From Bartonella sp. DB5-6 (GTDB taxonomy: Bacteria; Pseudomonadota; Alphaproteobacteria; Rhizobiales; Rhizobiaceae), in NCBI RefSeq assembly GCF_000278115.1, contig NZ_JH725118.1:27353-91352 (forward strand): DNA of 64,000 nt, written 5' to 3'. Shown here piece after piece: positions 46,769 to 56,957 of this stretch. Within the stretch, counting starts at the first letter, position 1. Every line of letters starts with the position of its first letter. Below the pieces are notes generated by a model. It had not been told where the DNA came from. It did no database searches and saw nothing but the letters and a program-made list of their open reading frames with translations. The position numbers were made by a program, and so were the translations under genes.

Positions 46769-48862
46769 TCAACAGCAGTTTTTCCCCACTATTTTTAGGA
46801 TATATGCATAGATATATGCGACTTCTTCTAGCTTTGAAAAACGTCCAGCTGCACCTGCATGACCTGAGTCCATATTAATGCGCAATAAAATCGCATTATC
46901 GTCTGTTTTTAGGTCTCGTAATTTTGCTACCCACTTCGCGGGCTCCCAGTAAGTTACACGAGGATCTGTTAACCCTGCGATCACAAGTATAGGGGGATAT
47001 TCTTGAGCTTTGACGTTATCATAGGGCGAATAAGAAGCGATAAGATTATAATCCTCTTCTGATTCAAGAGGATTTCCCCATTCTGGCCATTCTGGAGGCG
47101 TTAATGGCAGTGAAGCATCTAACATGGTAGCTAAAACATCAACAAAAGGCACATTTGCTACAATTCCAGAAAAATCCTGTGGAGCTATATTGGCAATGGC
47201 TCCCATCAACATCCCTCCTGCTGAACCACCATGAGCAATGAGTCGGTCATGGGACGTGAATTTATTATTTACAAGGTAGCGCCCACAAGCAATAAAATCT
47301 GTAAACGTATTGTATTTAAAAAGGTGTTTCCCTTTCTCATACCATTCGACCCCCTTTTCTTTTCCTCCTCGAATATGGGCAATGGCATAAATAAAACCTC
47401 TGTTAACCAAAGAAAGTACATTGCTATTGAAACTGGCTGGAATGGAGATTCCATAGGCGCCATAACCGTAAAGCAGACAAGGTGCACTACCATCAAGAGC
47501 AGTAGTTTTGTGATAAAAAAGCGAAATAGGGATTTTCTCGCCATCATCTGCACTTGCTGTAATACGTCGTGTTACATACTCATCTTTATTATGCCCAGAG
47601 GGAATTATTTGCGTTTTTAAAAGCGTTCGTTTACGACTTTTCATGTCATAATCAAACACTTGATCAGGAGTTGTCATAGATGAATAGGAAAAACGAATGG
47701 TTTGGCTATTATACTCTGTAGCACCTTGTAGACCTAAAGAATAAACATCTTCTGTAAAAGTAATGGAATGAATCTGTTTAGTGGTACGCTCCATTACTTT
47801 TATACGAGGAAGCCCCTCAAAACGTTCGAGCCAGATAAGAAAATCTTGATATGCATCATGGGATAGTATCAAACGTCCAAGCTGATGTGGCACAAGTTCA
47901 GACCAATTTTCTGATTGTGGAGATGCATACGGGGCTATCATAATCTTGAAATCTTTGGAGTTATCTAGATTGGTCAGAATATAAAAAATATCACCGCCTT
48001 CTGTAAGTGAATATTCAATACCTTTTTGTCGCTTCCGTACACATTGGGGAACAGTGAGAGGCGCTTTGGCAGAAATCAACCAAATCTCTGACGTTTCATG
48101 ATCATGAATATTAATATAAACCACATCATTAAGCTTAGAGCCACTTACGTATAAAAAAAATCCTGGATTATCCTCACGAAAAATAAGCTTATCTTGCGAT
48201 TGATCGGTGTTTAATCGGTGATAATAAAGTTCAGAAGGCCGGTGGTTTTCATCCATCTTCGTATAGAAAAAACCTTCAGAATTAGCATCCCACACAATCT
48301 GTCCGGATGTATCAGTAATAGTGTCTACACAGTCAGATAATGTTTCCAAATTACGAATTTTAGCTTTGTAGAATTCTGATCCTTTGTCATCGTAAGTCCA
48401 TACAACATGTGTATGATCAGGAGATTCTTGAACTGAACCAAAATTGAAATATTCTTTGCCTTCAGCCAAATCATCACCATTAAGGTAAATATTTTTTTCT
48501 CCGCCATTCCTTGGTGTACGAAAATAATGTGGTTGTTGACCTCCGATAACATAAGAGACCCCATAAGCAAAAGGGCCGTGTTTTATAGGAACGGAACTAT
48601 CATTCTCTTGGATGCGGCTTTTCATTTCGGAAAAAAGCAAATCTTGTAATGGCTTTGTATCAGCCATTTGATCAACCTGATAAGCATTTTCCTTTTCAAG
48701 ATGATGTCGAATATTTTCGTCAAGACAACTAGGATTCTTAAAAACCTCTTGCCAATTAGATGCACGTAGCCAATGATAAGGATCATCACGACAAATACCG
48801 TGATACATTTCTTTATGAATGATTTTGGATGCTTTAGGCGGAATTACAGAAGAGCGAGTCAT
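46769..48862 (-). CDS. ptrB: Oligopeptidase B (prolyl oligopeptidase family S9)
   Basis: 697 aa. The N-terminal seven-bladed propeller spans about residues 75-400. The C-terminal alpha/beta hydrolase carries the nucleophile Ser in AHGGSAGGMLMGAIAN, catalytic Asp in LVIAGLTDPRVTYWEPAKW and His in NMDSGHAGAAGR. YAIAHIRGGKEKGVEWYEKGK is a family block before the nucleophile. It cleaves small peptides after Arg/Lys in the cytosol. Starts with no strong ribosome site and is convergent with sodB. Confidence 0.94.
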   Translation of the reverse strand: MTRSSVIPPKASKIIHKEMYHGICRDDPYHWLRASNWQEVFKNPSCLDENIRHHLEKENAYQVDQMADTKPLQDLLFSEMKSRIQENDSSVPIKHGPFAYGVSYVIGGQQPHYFRTPRNGGEKNIYLNGDDLAEGKEYFNFGSVQESPDHTHVVWTYDDKGSEFYKAKIRNLETLSDCVDTITDTSGQIVWDANSEGFFYTKMDENHRPSELYYHRLNTDQSQDKLIFREDNPGFFLYVSGSKLNDVVYINIHDHETSEIWLISAKAPLTVPQCVRKRQKGIEYSLTEGGDIFYILTNLDNSKDFKIMIAPYASPQSENWSELVPHQLGRLILSHDAYQDFLIWLERFEGLPRIKVMERTTKQIHSITFTEDVYSLGLQGATEYNSQTIRFSYSSMTTPDQVFDYDMKSRKRTLLKTQIIPSGHNKDEYVTRRITASADDGEKIPISLFYHKTTALDGSAPCLLYGYGAYGISIPASFNSNVLSLVNRGFIYAIAHIRGGKEKGVEWYEKGKHLFKYNTFTDFIACGRYLVNNKFTSHDRLIAHGGSAGGMLMGAIANIAPQDFSGIVANVPFVDVLATMLDASLPLTPPEWPEWGNPLESEEDYNLIASYSPYDNVKAQEYPPILVIAGLTDPRVTYWEPAKWVAKLRDLKTDDNAILLRINMDSGHAGAAGRFSKLEEVAYIYAYILKIVGKNCC

Positions 48863-49607
48863 ATACGATCCTATAAAAAGATGTTAACAGTTTCGTTTAT
48901 ATGTTAGAATCATATTGGTTATGCAAGTGCGTAAATCTATAGATCCCGTGCCTTTGCAAAAATATAGCTGTGATAGTTTCTATAATGACACTATGTACTT
49001 CTGTTTATCACATATCACGTGTATCATCTTTTATAAGCATAATGCCATTTTTATAGAAGTGACAAACTGAGAAAATAAGGCTATTTGGTAACGAAATTAG
49101 ATTTTTCTTTAAACAATAGAACTGAATTTTGGATATACAAAATAAAATTTATTTTAGAAATGTATTGGGAATATTGGTATTACTGACTAGAAGGAAAAAG
49201 CTTATCCTATCATATTGGATAGGCGATTTTTAAATTTATTTACTGTATTTTTTGAATTAAAAAAATATTTTAAGCTATTTTTTATATTAAATAAAGCTCT
49301 ATTATGAAACAAATTTGAAATTTAGAAAGATGAACATTAATTTATAAATATATAAAATAAAAATATTAAATTATATATTATCGTCTTATATTTAATGTTT
49401 TTAGTTCTATGCTCGCTAAAAAAATAAATAACTTTATGCTATATTATTTTTTATATGTATGATATATTTTATTCCATGCACGATATTTTATAGAACAAAA
49501 ATATATTCTAAGAGGTAAGAAGCTGTTTCTTCTTAGTATATATTATGACAAAAAAGGGGTATTTATTTGATTTTTTTGTGTTTTGGCAATTTTATAGAAT
49601 AATTGAA
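48863..49607. other. AT-rich intergenic region upstream of mucR
   Basis: About 750 bp with long A/T tracts and no gene. It holds the ptrB promoter at its left end and leads to the mucR promoter. MucR-type proteins bind AT-rich DNA and often regulate themselves, so this region is a likely target; that is inference. Confidence 0.5.
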
Positions 49608-49636
49608 TTGACAAAAAAGATTTTTGTACAATATGA
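49608..49636 (+). promoter_or_regulatory. Candidate mucR promoter
   Basis: TTGACA at 49608-49613, 17-nt spacer, then ATATGA at 49631-49636. The -35 is perfect; the -10 is weak. Predicted start near 49643 gives a leader of about 80 nt before ATG 49722. Confidence 0.45.
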
Positions 49637-49721
49637 AACCTATGTGCATGAGATCTCTGTATCATGAGTATGTGTGCCGTATCTCGATTTTAAATTACTC
49701 GTTAAATTAAAGGAAACAAGA

Positions 49722-50159
49722 ATGGAACATCGTCCAGTCTTAGAGACTGAAAGCAATTTAGTTATTACATTGGTTGCTGATATTGTTGCTGCCTACGTGA
49801 GTAATAATTCTATCCGACCGACTGAAGTGCCAAGTTTGATTGCTGATGTCCATGCCGCTTTTCGTAAAGCGGGGAATGTAGAATTAACAGAAGTTGAGGT
49901 TGAGAAGCAAAGGCCAGCCGTTAACCCAAAACGCTCAATTTTTCCGGATTATCTTATCTGCCTTGAAGATGGGAAGAAATTTAAATCTTTAAAGCGTCAT
50001 CTTATGACTCATTATGGAATGCTACCGGAAGAATATCGTGAAAAGTGGCAATTGGACAGTTCTTATCCTATGGTGGCACCTAATTATGCAAAAGCGCGCT
50101 CAGCTTTGGCAAAGGAAATGGGACTTGGGCGCAAAAGCAAACGAAAAAAAAACAAGTAA
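49722..50159 (+). CDS. mucR: MucR/Ros-family zinc-finger transcription regulator
   Basis: 145 aa from ATG 49722 (MEHRPVLETESNLV), which has AAAGGAA upstream; the open frame from 49674 would add 16 residues unlike the family. The N-terminal oligomerisation half (LVITLVADIVAAYVSNNSI) is followed by the DNA-binding core CLEDGKKFKSLKRHLMTHYGMLPEEYREKW, the hallmark of Ros/MucR. One Cys and two His of the zinc site are plain (CLEDGKKFKSLKRH and MTH); the fourth ligand is an acidic residue in some members. A basic tail (GRKSKRKKNK) ends the protein. MucR is a global AT-rich-binding repressor in Brucella and Rhizobium. Confidence 0.93.
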   Translation: MEHRPVLETESNLVITLVADIVAAYVSNNSIRPTEVPSLIADVHAAFRKAGNVELTEVEVEKQRPAVNPKRSIFPDYLICLEDGKKFKSLKRHLMTHYGMLPEEYREKWQLDSSYPMVAPNYAKARSALAKEMGLGRKSKRKKNK

Positions 50160-50262
50160 ACACATTTTTTGAACAAAAGAGCGTCTTTGGTATATAAAAA
50201 TGCTTTTTAGCGGATATGTTTTTGTAGAAGTTTTGCGTAGCTTTTTCTACGCTGATTTAATT

Positions 50263-50673
50263 TTATACATAACTCTCGCTACGAATCCGTTCAATCATTG
50301 ATTTAAGACCATTTGATCGTTGTGGCGTGAGATTTTCGTTTAAACCAAGTGTTTTAAAGAGTCCTTCAGCATCCGCATTGCGAATTTCAGAAGCTTTTTT
50401 GCCTGAATAGAAGGCAAAAAGAATGTAGATAAGCCCACGCACTATATGGGCATCAGAATCACCTTGAAACGTTAATGTTGGATTTTCTGCATTATTACGT
50501 GAAGATAAAAGCCATACTTGGCTAACACATCCAGGCACTTTGTGAGCATCATTTCGCGCACTTTCAGGAAAAGGCGGTAATTCGTGCCCAAGTTCAATCA
50601 CATAACGATAACGATCTTCCCAATTATCCAAAACAGAGAAGTTTTCTATAATATCATTGATTGTTTCTGCCAT
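50263..50673 (-). CDS. sufE: Cysteine desulfuration protein SufE
   Basis: 136 aa. The sulfur-accepting Cys lies in KVPGCVSQVWL (about residue 49). DRYRYVIELGHELPPFPE near the N-terminus and DSDAHIVRGLIYILFAFYSGK with FKTLGLNENLTPQRSNGL further on are all family blocks. SufE takes persulfide from SufS and passes it to SufB for Fe-S cluster assembly. No other suf gene is adjacent. It is followed on the same strand by the DUF5330 gene upstream and lies close to mucR, an order seen in other Rhizobiales. Confidence 0.94.
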   Translation of the reverse strand: MAETINDIIENFSVLDNWEDRYRYVIELGHELPPFPESARNDAHKVPGCVSQVWLLSSRNNAENPTLTFQGDSDAHIVRGLIYILFAFYSGKKASEIRNADAEGLFKTLGLNENLTPQRSNGLKSMIERIRSESYV

Positions 50674-50781
50674 AATCTCAGTCCTGTCTTGTTTTTATGA
50701 TTATGCTGAATGTAATTGGTTGACGGATAAGCACTTATTCTTCTTAATATAATACCAATGGCAAACATTAAAAATTTTGTT

Positions 50782-51159
50782 TTAAGGTGATGTTGAATGT
50801 TCCTGTTTTTGTATAGAATCCTGTAGCTCGACATTGGGAGCAATATTTGGAGAGACTGTCCTATTCTTGTCATCTAATATACGTCCAAAATATTCGTAAG
50901 CTGCTTTTGCACCATAACGTGCGCGTTCGCCAAGTGAACTTAAAAAGGTTTTTCCAACTTTGCAGGCTTCTGTATTACGGTCACAGAATGCTCCTAAATC
51001 ATTTAAAGCTTCCTTAAAAGCCATAATCACATCGCTCGTTGTTGTTTCACTATTTCTTTGGGTAGAGGAATGATGATTGTTAGGCTTTGCTACAAAAAAT
51101 GAAATGATGACAAAAAGAAAAAACAAAAAAAATAATAATTTAATCAAAAAACGTATCAT
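50782..51159 (-). CDS. DUF5330-like small membrane-anchored protein
   Basis: 125 aa. One N-terminal membrane segment (about 4-23; LLFFLFFLFVIISFFVA). The rest is periplasmic: VIMAFKEALNDLGAFCDRNTEACKVGKTFLSSLGERARYGAKAAYEYF with a Cys pair spaced seven residues apart. This CxR..EAC pattern and the position next to sufE match the DUF5330 family of Rhizobiales; function unknown. A single gene on the minus strand; about 110 bp separate it from sufE. Confidence 0.7.
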   Translation of the reverse strand: MIRFLIKLLFFLFFLFVIISFFVAKPNNHHSSTQRNSETTTSDVIMAFKEALNDLGAFCDRNTEACKVGKTFLSSLGERARYGAKAAYEYFGRILDDKNRTVSPNIAPNVELQDSIQKQEHSTSP

Positions 51160-52117
51160 GGGCAGCCAATGTACCGCAGTTATGAATGAAACAAAAATAG
51201 CAACCTATACTCTTCTTCTTTATAAAAAATTTATAAAATTGAGCATTTGTTTATCAGATTTATATCGTTAATTACGTCACAATCATAGATGATGCAGCTG
51301 TACAAAAACGAGATGCATTATCTTTTTGTTAAAAAATTAACATCAAAATTAATTATACAATAAAAAACAAGAGCATTGCAAATATGTGAGCTTACACTTT
51401 CACTACGTATAACGAGAATGAATGTAAATGAGATAGAAAGAATTATGCGTAATAACCACAGTAGTGCATGAAAGTTACTATACTGTACAACGCACATTGT
51501 AATTTTCTGTTTCCTAAAAAAAACACATATATAAAAATTATATGGATTAAGCAGATAGCCTATTCTCTTGCAGAGATTTTAAAAATGACTTTCGTTGTTA
51601 TTTATAAAATTTATTGAATATTAGTAGAATGAATTTATACGAGAACATATATGATATTGAGAGGCAAGTGTGCTTATCATATCATTTTATGAGGATGTGA
51701 TCCTATGCAGATGTACAATATTTGAAAAAAATACACGTTGCTTTAATTCTACAGCGTGATAAGCAAATGTGTTTCAGTTTTATTTCAAATGCTACGCAAT
51801 ATATACGCAAAAAATAAGGAAATAACATAGCACTTTCAGTTTAGATGATGATATGTGATTAATGTGAATTACAAGCGTAAAAATGGTGTCGCATAGGTAG
51901 AAGCTTAAAAAAATGCTGTAGAATATAAAACTGAGAAAATTGGATGAAGGCTATTGTTGATTTATCTGCTCATACATTTGTGTAAAAAGATCGTTGATTT
52001 TAACAGTTGGAAAGGAGAGAGCAACAATGTAGATGCTCCTCCCTCTTGTTATCGGAAATGAGAATAATTTATTTTCGTTTCTGTGTAAGAAGTAACTGTA
52101 ATTGGAAATAAAAAATA
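51160..52117. other. Gene-poor intergenic stretch
   Basis: About 960 bp. No supported gene on either strand. The last 100 bp must contain the promoter of the next gene, and no clear consensus is seen. No tRNA or repeat recognised. Confidence 0.5.
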
Positions 52118-52954
52118 ATGACAAAAAAACAGAAAACACGCAGAATAAAACATCGTAAACGCTATAGTAGTATTGTTATAACAATTCTTCTCATAAGTAG
52201 TCGTTTTCTCTTTTGGATTGCAAAAACATTTTATTTCCATACACGTAAAAATGCTTTTTTTTTCATTGGAGCTTTTCTTTTTACTATTAGTTTTGGATTT
52301 GTTTCATTTAATGCTTTGTTTTCGCAAATGACAATGCAACAGGATGTTTTTACTAAAATGAAGTTCACCTTCGCTCCGAATATAGAGCAAAATTCTACTT
52401 TGTCCAAAAAAGAAGCAAAATTTCATACAGTTTCTCGTGTTGCTTCTGTACCTTTCTCAAACCCTCTACACAAAAATTTATCTTCACAGCCTCTGTCAGA
52501 AGACACACTAGAAATACAAAAGAAGCTAGCAAAACTAGGACTTTATGATGGTCCTTTAGATGGGATAGAGGGACCTAAAATGCGTCGAGCCATAGCACTA
52601 TGGAAACAGCAAGCTACTCGAGAGAGGCAAAACGATGTTTCACCCAACTCCACAATAGATGAAATTGCAGTATTAATTAAGCAAAACGAGATAGAAATAG
52701 CAAATGAATCGACAAAAACAAGCGCTATGCCGCGATCGAAAGAAATTGTTTTAGAACCTCCTGTTACAGATATTATACAAGTACAAAAAGCTTTACGTAT
52801 TTTTGGTAACAGGGAAGTTATTATCACAGGTGTAGAAGATCAAAAAACAGGTGAAGCCTTAAAACAGTTTCAAAAAATGTTTGATCTTCCCATAACAGGT
52901 AAAATTGATCACATAATTTTGATGAAAATGCGCGAAGTTGGTTTGTTGAATTGA
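52118..52954 (+). CDS. Membrane-anchored protein with two peptidoglycan-binding (PG_binding_1) domains
   Basis: 278 aa. A basic N-terminus (KKQKTRRIKHRKR), then two hydrophobic segments at about 20-37 and 47-66, of which the second looks like the anchor. The periplasmic part has a linker of about 70 residues and two PG_binding_1-type repeats: about 128-165 (IQKKLAKLGLYDGPLDGIEGPKMRRAIALWKQ) and about 225-275 (VQKALRIFGNREVIITGVEDQKTGEALKQFQ). Such domains bind peptidoglycan; no enzymatic domain is fused. Single gene. It may organise cell wall near the membrane; no more can be said from sequence. Confidence 0.8.
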   Translation: MTKKQKTRRIKHRKRYSSIVITILLISSRFLFWIAKTFYFHTRKNAFFFIGAFLFTISFGFVSFNALFSQMTMQQDVFTKMKFTFAPNIEQNSTLSKKEAKFHTVSRVASVPFSNPLHKNLSSQPLSEDTLEIQKKLAKLGLYDGPLDGIEGPKMRRAIALWKQQATRERQNDVSPNSTIDEIAVLIKQNEIEIANESTKTSAMPRSKEIVLEPPVTDIIQVQKALRIFGNREVIITGVEDQKTGEALKQFQKMFDLPITGKIDHIILMKMREVGLLN

Positions 52955-53152
52955 AGAAAAGCATCTATCTTACAAAGCAGACACTGAAAACATAGCGACA
53001 ATATACTCTTTTACCTTATGCTTTTTTTCCTAAATACATCAAAGGAAAGCTTTTCTCTCTCCCACGCATAAAACTAAAATGTATCTTGGAAATTTTCCTT
53101 TTAGTGAAAAAAATAAGGAATACATATAATTTATTCTATGCAATTAAGACAA
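52955..53152. other. Convergent intergenic region, left part
   Basis: About 200 bp between the peptidoglycan-binding gene and repeat copy A. No gene and no clear terminator hairpin. Confidence 0.4.
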
Positions 53153-53340
53153 CATATTGATTTATAATAATTAACCGTTTTTATAACTTGATTGAAAGTT
53201 CCAAGTACAGCAAGATTACCTCATTTCAAACTCTTTTATGAAAGAACTTCGCTTGCATGTTACAAGAGAGAGTAGCTTGTAGATAAAAAATTTTTAAGAA
53301 AGGAATAAATATGCTTTTTATGAATTGTCTAAACGCAAGA
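53153..53340 (+). repeat. Dispersed intergenic repeat, copy A
   Basis: About 190 bp that align along their whole length with 58790-58987, in the same orientation, with frequent substitutions and a few small gaps. Shared landmarks in order: TTGATTTATAAT, GATTACCTCATTTCAAAC, GATAAAAAATTTTTAAGAAA and TTTATGAATTGTCTAAACGC, each with a matching counterpart in copy B. It contains no open frame of note. It lies between two convergent genes. Confidence 0.65.
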
Positions 53341-53364
53341 CTTGCCGCCACACAATAAAAAAAC

Positions 53365-56040
53365 TCAAAATCTTTGTGTCTTTTTTGCAATAGCTGACTG
53401 TGCTGCTGCTAAACGCGCAATTGGAACTCGAAAAGGAGAACATGAAACATAATCTAGATCATTTTCTTCACATAAAGCAATAGAAGCAGGATCACCTCCG
53501 TGTTCACCACAAATTCCCAGTTTAATATTTCCACGTTGTGAACGACCACGCTGTGCAGCAATAGAAATAAGTTCCCCTACTCCATTGCGGTCAATGGATA
53601 CGAAAGGATCTTGTTCTAAAAGTCCTTTTTGAAAATACGTTGCCAAAAAAGGAGCAGCATCATCACGTGAAATTCCAAAAGTGGTTTGCGTTAGATCATT
53701 GGTTCCAAATGAAAAAAATTCAGCAGTTTTGGCAATTTCATCTGCCCGAAGAGCTGCTCTTGGAAGCTCAATCATCGTCCCAACCATGTATTGAATGTCG
53801 CTTCCTTCTTTCTTTATAACTTCATCAGCTATCTGATCGATACGAGCTTTTACAAAATCAAGTTCAGATTTTAGTGCAACAAGCGGCACCATAATTTCGA
53901 GCATAACAGGAGACCCAGATTTTTGAGCAGCATCTGCTGCTGCTTCAAAAATGGCCCGTGCCTGCATTTCGGCAATTTCTGGATAAATAATGGCCAAACG
54001 GCATCCGCGTAATCCAAGCATAGGGTTGAATTCGTGCAACTGCTGCGCGCGTTCAGCAAGCACTTCAGTAGGAACTCCCATAGCCGTTGCAACATCAAGA
54101 ATTTCCGTATCCGTTTTTGGCAAAAATTCATGGAGGGGTGGATCTAGCAAGCGGATAGTAACAGGCAAACCACGCATAATTTCAAACAATTCAGCAAAAT
54201 CTGAACGCTGCATTGGCAAAAGTTTATCCAGTGCTTTACGACGACCACGTTCATCATTACTTAAAATCATTTCACGCATGGCAACAATACGTTCACCAGA
54301 GAAAAACATATGTTCTGTACGGCAGAGTCCAATCCCCTCAGCCCCAAAAGAACGTCCCATACGTGCATCAGTTGGTGTTTCAGCATTGGCACGAACTTTT
54401 ATTCGCCTCATCCCATCAGCCCACTCCATCAATTTTGCAAAATCTCCACAAAGCTCAGGTTGTAACATTGCAACCTTCCCTTTGAAAATTTCTCCACTTC
54501 CACCATCAATCGTAATGACATCACCCTTTTTAAAGCTCTGCGCTGAAACAATCATTGTATTTGTGTTATAATCAATCCGCACACTACCTGCACCAGAAAT
54601 ACATGGTTTCCCCATACCGCGCGCCACAACAGCAGCATGACTTGTCATGCCACCACGCGTTGTTAAAATCCCTTCTGCCGCATGCATACCATGGATATCT
54701 TCTGGACTTGTTTCTACGCGTACTAAAATAACTTTGCGACCTTCTGCCGATGCACTTTCTGCTTCTTCCGAAGTAAAAACAATTTCACCAGTTGCCGCCC
54801 CTGGAGAAGCAGGTAAACCACGTGCAACAACAAAACGTGCTGCTTTGGGATCAAGTGTCGGATGTAAAAGTTGGTCAAGCGATTTTGCATCAATACGCAT
54901 CACCGCCTCTTCACGGCTTATCAACCCCTCCTCAACCATTTCGATTGCCATTTTTAAAGCTGCACGAACCGTTCGTTTTCCTGAACGAGTCTGTAACATC
55001 CACAATCTACCTTTTTCAATCGTAAATTCAAGGTCTTGCATATCCCGATAATGCTGTTCAAGCTTCTGCGCAATCTGACACAGCTCCAAAAAAGCTTCTG
55101 GTATAATCTCTTCTAAAGATGGTTTATTTGAACCCGCAATAATACGTGCATTTTTCGTAATATTTTGGGGGGTTCGAATACCTGCCACAACATCTTCACC
55201 CTGCGCATCCATTAAAAACTCACCGTAAAGTTCTTTTTGCCCTGTCGATGGATTCCGCGTAAAAGCAACACCTGTTGCTGAATCTTCACCCATATTGCCA
55301 AAAACCATAGCTTGTACATTAACCGCCGTTCCCCAACTTTCAGGAATATTATGTAAACGCCGATAAGTGACCGCACGAGCTGTCATCCAGCTGGAAAAAA
55401 CTGCTCCAATCGCTCCCCATAGCTGTTGTTCAGGGTCTTGTGGAAAAGGCTTCCTTAATTTTTCTTCAACATATGCTTTATAAGAAATAATAACATCTTT
55501 CCAGCTATCCGCTGTCATTTCTGTATCGTCAGCATAACCATAGCGTGCTTTTGCCTCATCAAGAATCTCTTCAAAATACGAATGATCCAATCCCAAAACA
55601 ACATTAGAATACATTTGGATAAAACGGCGATAGCTGTCATAAGCAAAACGTTCATTATTGGCTTGCAAAGCTATTGCTTTTACAGTCTCATCATTCATAC
55701 CAAGGTTAAGTACTGTATCCATCATCCCTGGCATAGAAGCCCTAGCCCCTGAGCGAACAGAGAGTAAAAGTGGACTTTTTTCATTACCAAATTCACGTCC
55801 CGTTTGTTCACCAATGCGCTTAAGTGCTTGCTTAATAACTTCCCGTAATTCTTCTGGATATGATTTATCATTTGCATAATAAAAATTACAAACTTCCGTT
55901 GTAAGAGTAAATCCGGGAGGTACAGGCAAACCAAGATTACTCATTTCTGCCAAATTTGCCCCTTTGCCACCAAGAAGACTGCGCTTACTAGCATTTCCTT
56001 CCGCACTGCCATCGCCAAAACTATAAACCCATTTTACCAT
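53365..56040 (-). CDS. ppdK: Pyruvate, phosphate dikinase
   Basis: 891 aa, full length for the bacterial enzyme. N-terminal ATP-grasp part starts GGKGANLAEMSNLGLPVPPGF with SVRSGARASMPGMMDTVLNLG. The central phospho-His lies in the family block GGMTSHAAVVARGMGKPC. The C-terminal TIM-barrel substrate domain has GIGLCRTEHMFF, RLLDPPLHEFLP, MVGTMIELPRAALRADEIA and GICGEHGGDPASI with the catalytic Cys. It interconverts pyruvate and PEP with ATP and phosphate; in Brucella it links C3 and C4 metabolism. Reads cleanly; upstream neighbour is the DsbA-like gene 176 bp away, same strand. Confidence 0.96.
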   Translation of the reverse strand: MVKWVYSFGDGSAEGNASKRSLLGGKGANLAEMSNLGLPVPPGFTLTTEVCNFYYANDKSYPEELREVIKQALKRIGEQTGREFGNEKSPLLLSVRSGARASMPGMMDTVLNLGMNDETVKAIALQANNERFAYDSYRRFIQMYSNVVLGLDHSYFEEILDEAKARYGYADDTEMTADSWKDVIISYKAYVEEKLRKPFPQDPEQQLWGAIGAVFSSWMTARAVTYRRLHNIPESWGTAVNVQAMVFGNMGEDSATGVAFTRNPSTGQKELYGEFLMDAQGEDVVAGIRTPQNITKNARIIAGSNKPSLEEIIPEAFLELCQIAQKLEQHYRDMQDLEFTIEKGRLWMLQTRSGKRTVRAALKMAIEMVEEGLISREEAVMRIDAKSLDQLLHPTLDPKAARFVVARGLPASPGAATGEIVFTSEEAESASAEGRKVILVRVETSPEDIHGMHAAEGILTTRGGMTSHAAVVARGMGKPCISGAGSVRIDYNTNTMIVSAQSFKKGDVITIDGGSGEIFKGKVAMLQPELCGDFAKLMEWADGMRRIKVRANAETPTDARMGRSFGAEGIGLCRTEHMFFSGERIVAMREMILSNDERGRRKALDKLLPMQRSDFAELFEIMRGLPVTIRLLDPPLHEFLPKTDTEILDVATAMGVPTEVLAERAQQLHEFNPMLGLRGCRLAIIYPEIAEMQARAIFEAAADAAQKSGSPVMLEIMVPLVALKSELDFVKARIDQIADEVIKKEGSDIQYMVGTMIELPRAALRADEIAKTAEFFSFGTNDLTQTTFGISRDDAAPFLATYFQKGLLEQDPFVSIDRNGVGELISIAAQRGRSQRGNIKLGICGEHGGDPASIALCEENDLDYVSCSPFRVPIARLAAAQSAIAKKTQRF

Positions 56041-56216
56041 TGCACAAGTCCTCTCATATCAGCATAAAAATATCATTTGATCTAGTCCCACAATCAAAAG
56101 CAATGATTCGACTCAAAATTAGCTAAATCAAAGAAAACATCGCTTCATAAATGCAAAAAACTAACCTTCCGAAAAGGAAATGACCATAAATATCAAATCC
56201 CATCTTTTGTAAAAAA

Positions 56217-56873
56217 TTAGTTTTTAAGGAAACTATCAATCACCGAAAAGAAAGATTCTACCCTCATGGCACCTTCATACTTATTACCATTGATAAAGAA
56301 GGTAGGTGTCGCTTCAACACCAAGCTCTTTACCACGCTCAAAAGATGCATTTACTTCATCTAGAATGGACTGATTTGTTAAGCAAGCCTTAAAACTTTCG
56401 TCCGTAAAACCCGCCATTAAGCTAATTTTCTTCAATGGTGTTTCAGCATCTTTCCCCCAAGCCCACTCTTGCTGTTTCTGAAATAAAACTTCTATCAGAG
56501 GAAAATAGCGATCTTCTGGTGCACAGCGTGCTAACATAAAACCTGCTGTTGCTCGTAAATCAAAAGCATACTCTCGAAAAATAAGTTTCACTTTTCCTGT
56601 TTTGATATATTTTTTACGAATTTGAGGAAGTACATCATTATAAAAGGATGCACAATGAACACATGTCAATGAAGCATATTCAATAATTGTTACCGGTGCA
56701 TTTTCTTCCCCCTCAAACCTATCTTTAACCTTCCCCGATTGAAGAAGTTTAGCCATATCAACAGTTGAAACTGGTTTAGCCCCATTAGCTAAAGCGATAG
56801 CTGCATTGATTTGTACAGCTGTTATGAAGAAAAAAATCATCCCGAAAGATAAAAAAGAGCGGTACTTTACCAT
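56217..56873 (-). CDS. DsbA-family periplasmic thiol-disulfide protein
   Basis: 218 aa from ATG 56873 (MVKYRSFLSFGMIFFF), giving a normal signal peptide to about residue 28. An earlier frame start at 56918 adds 15 unlike residues. The thioredoxin fold has the catalytic motif CVHC in ASLTCVHCASFYND, then a helical insert of about 80 residues (LRATAGFMLARCAPEDRYFPLIEVLFQK) and the cis-Pro loop GVEATPTFFINGNKYEGA. It oxidises or holds thiols in the periplasm; the shape is the BdbD/ScsC-like branch rather than classic DsbA. It follows the DUF721 gene on the same strand, the order found in Rhizobiales. Confidence 0.88.
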   Translation of the reverse strand: MVKYRSFLSFGMIFFFITAVQINAAIALANGAKPVSTVDMAKLLQSGKVKDRFEGEENAPVTIIEYASLTCVHCASFYNDVLPQIRKKYIKTGKVKLIFREYAFDLRATAGFMLARCAPEDRYFPLIEVLFQKQQEWAWGKDAETPLKKISLMAGFTDESFKACLTNQSILDEVNASFERGKELGVEATPTFFINGNKYEGAMRVESFFSVIDSFLKN

Positions 56874-56957
56874 AAATAATACTTTTCTGTTGTTATTAAA
56901 CGAATAAGAATCTAGCACTTTCTCATATACTTAAAGAAAAATATATAAGATACCTTG

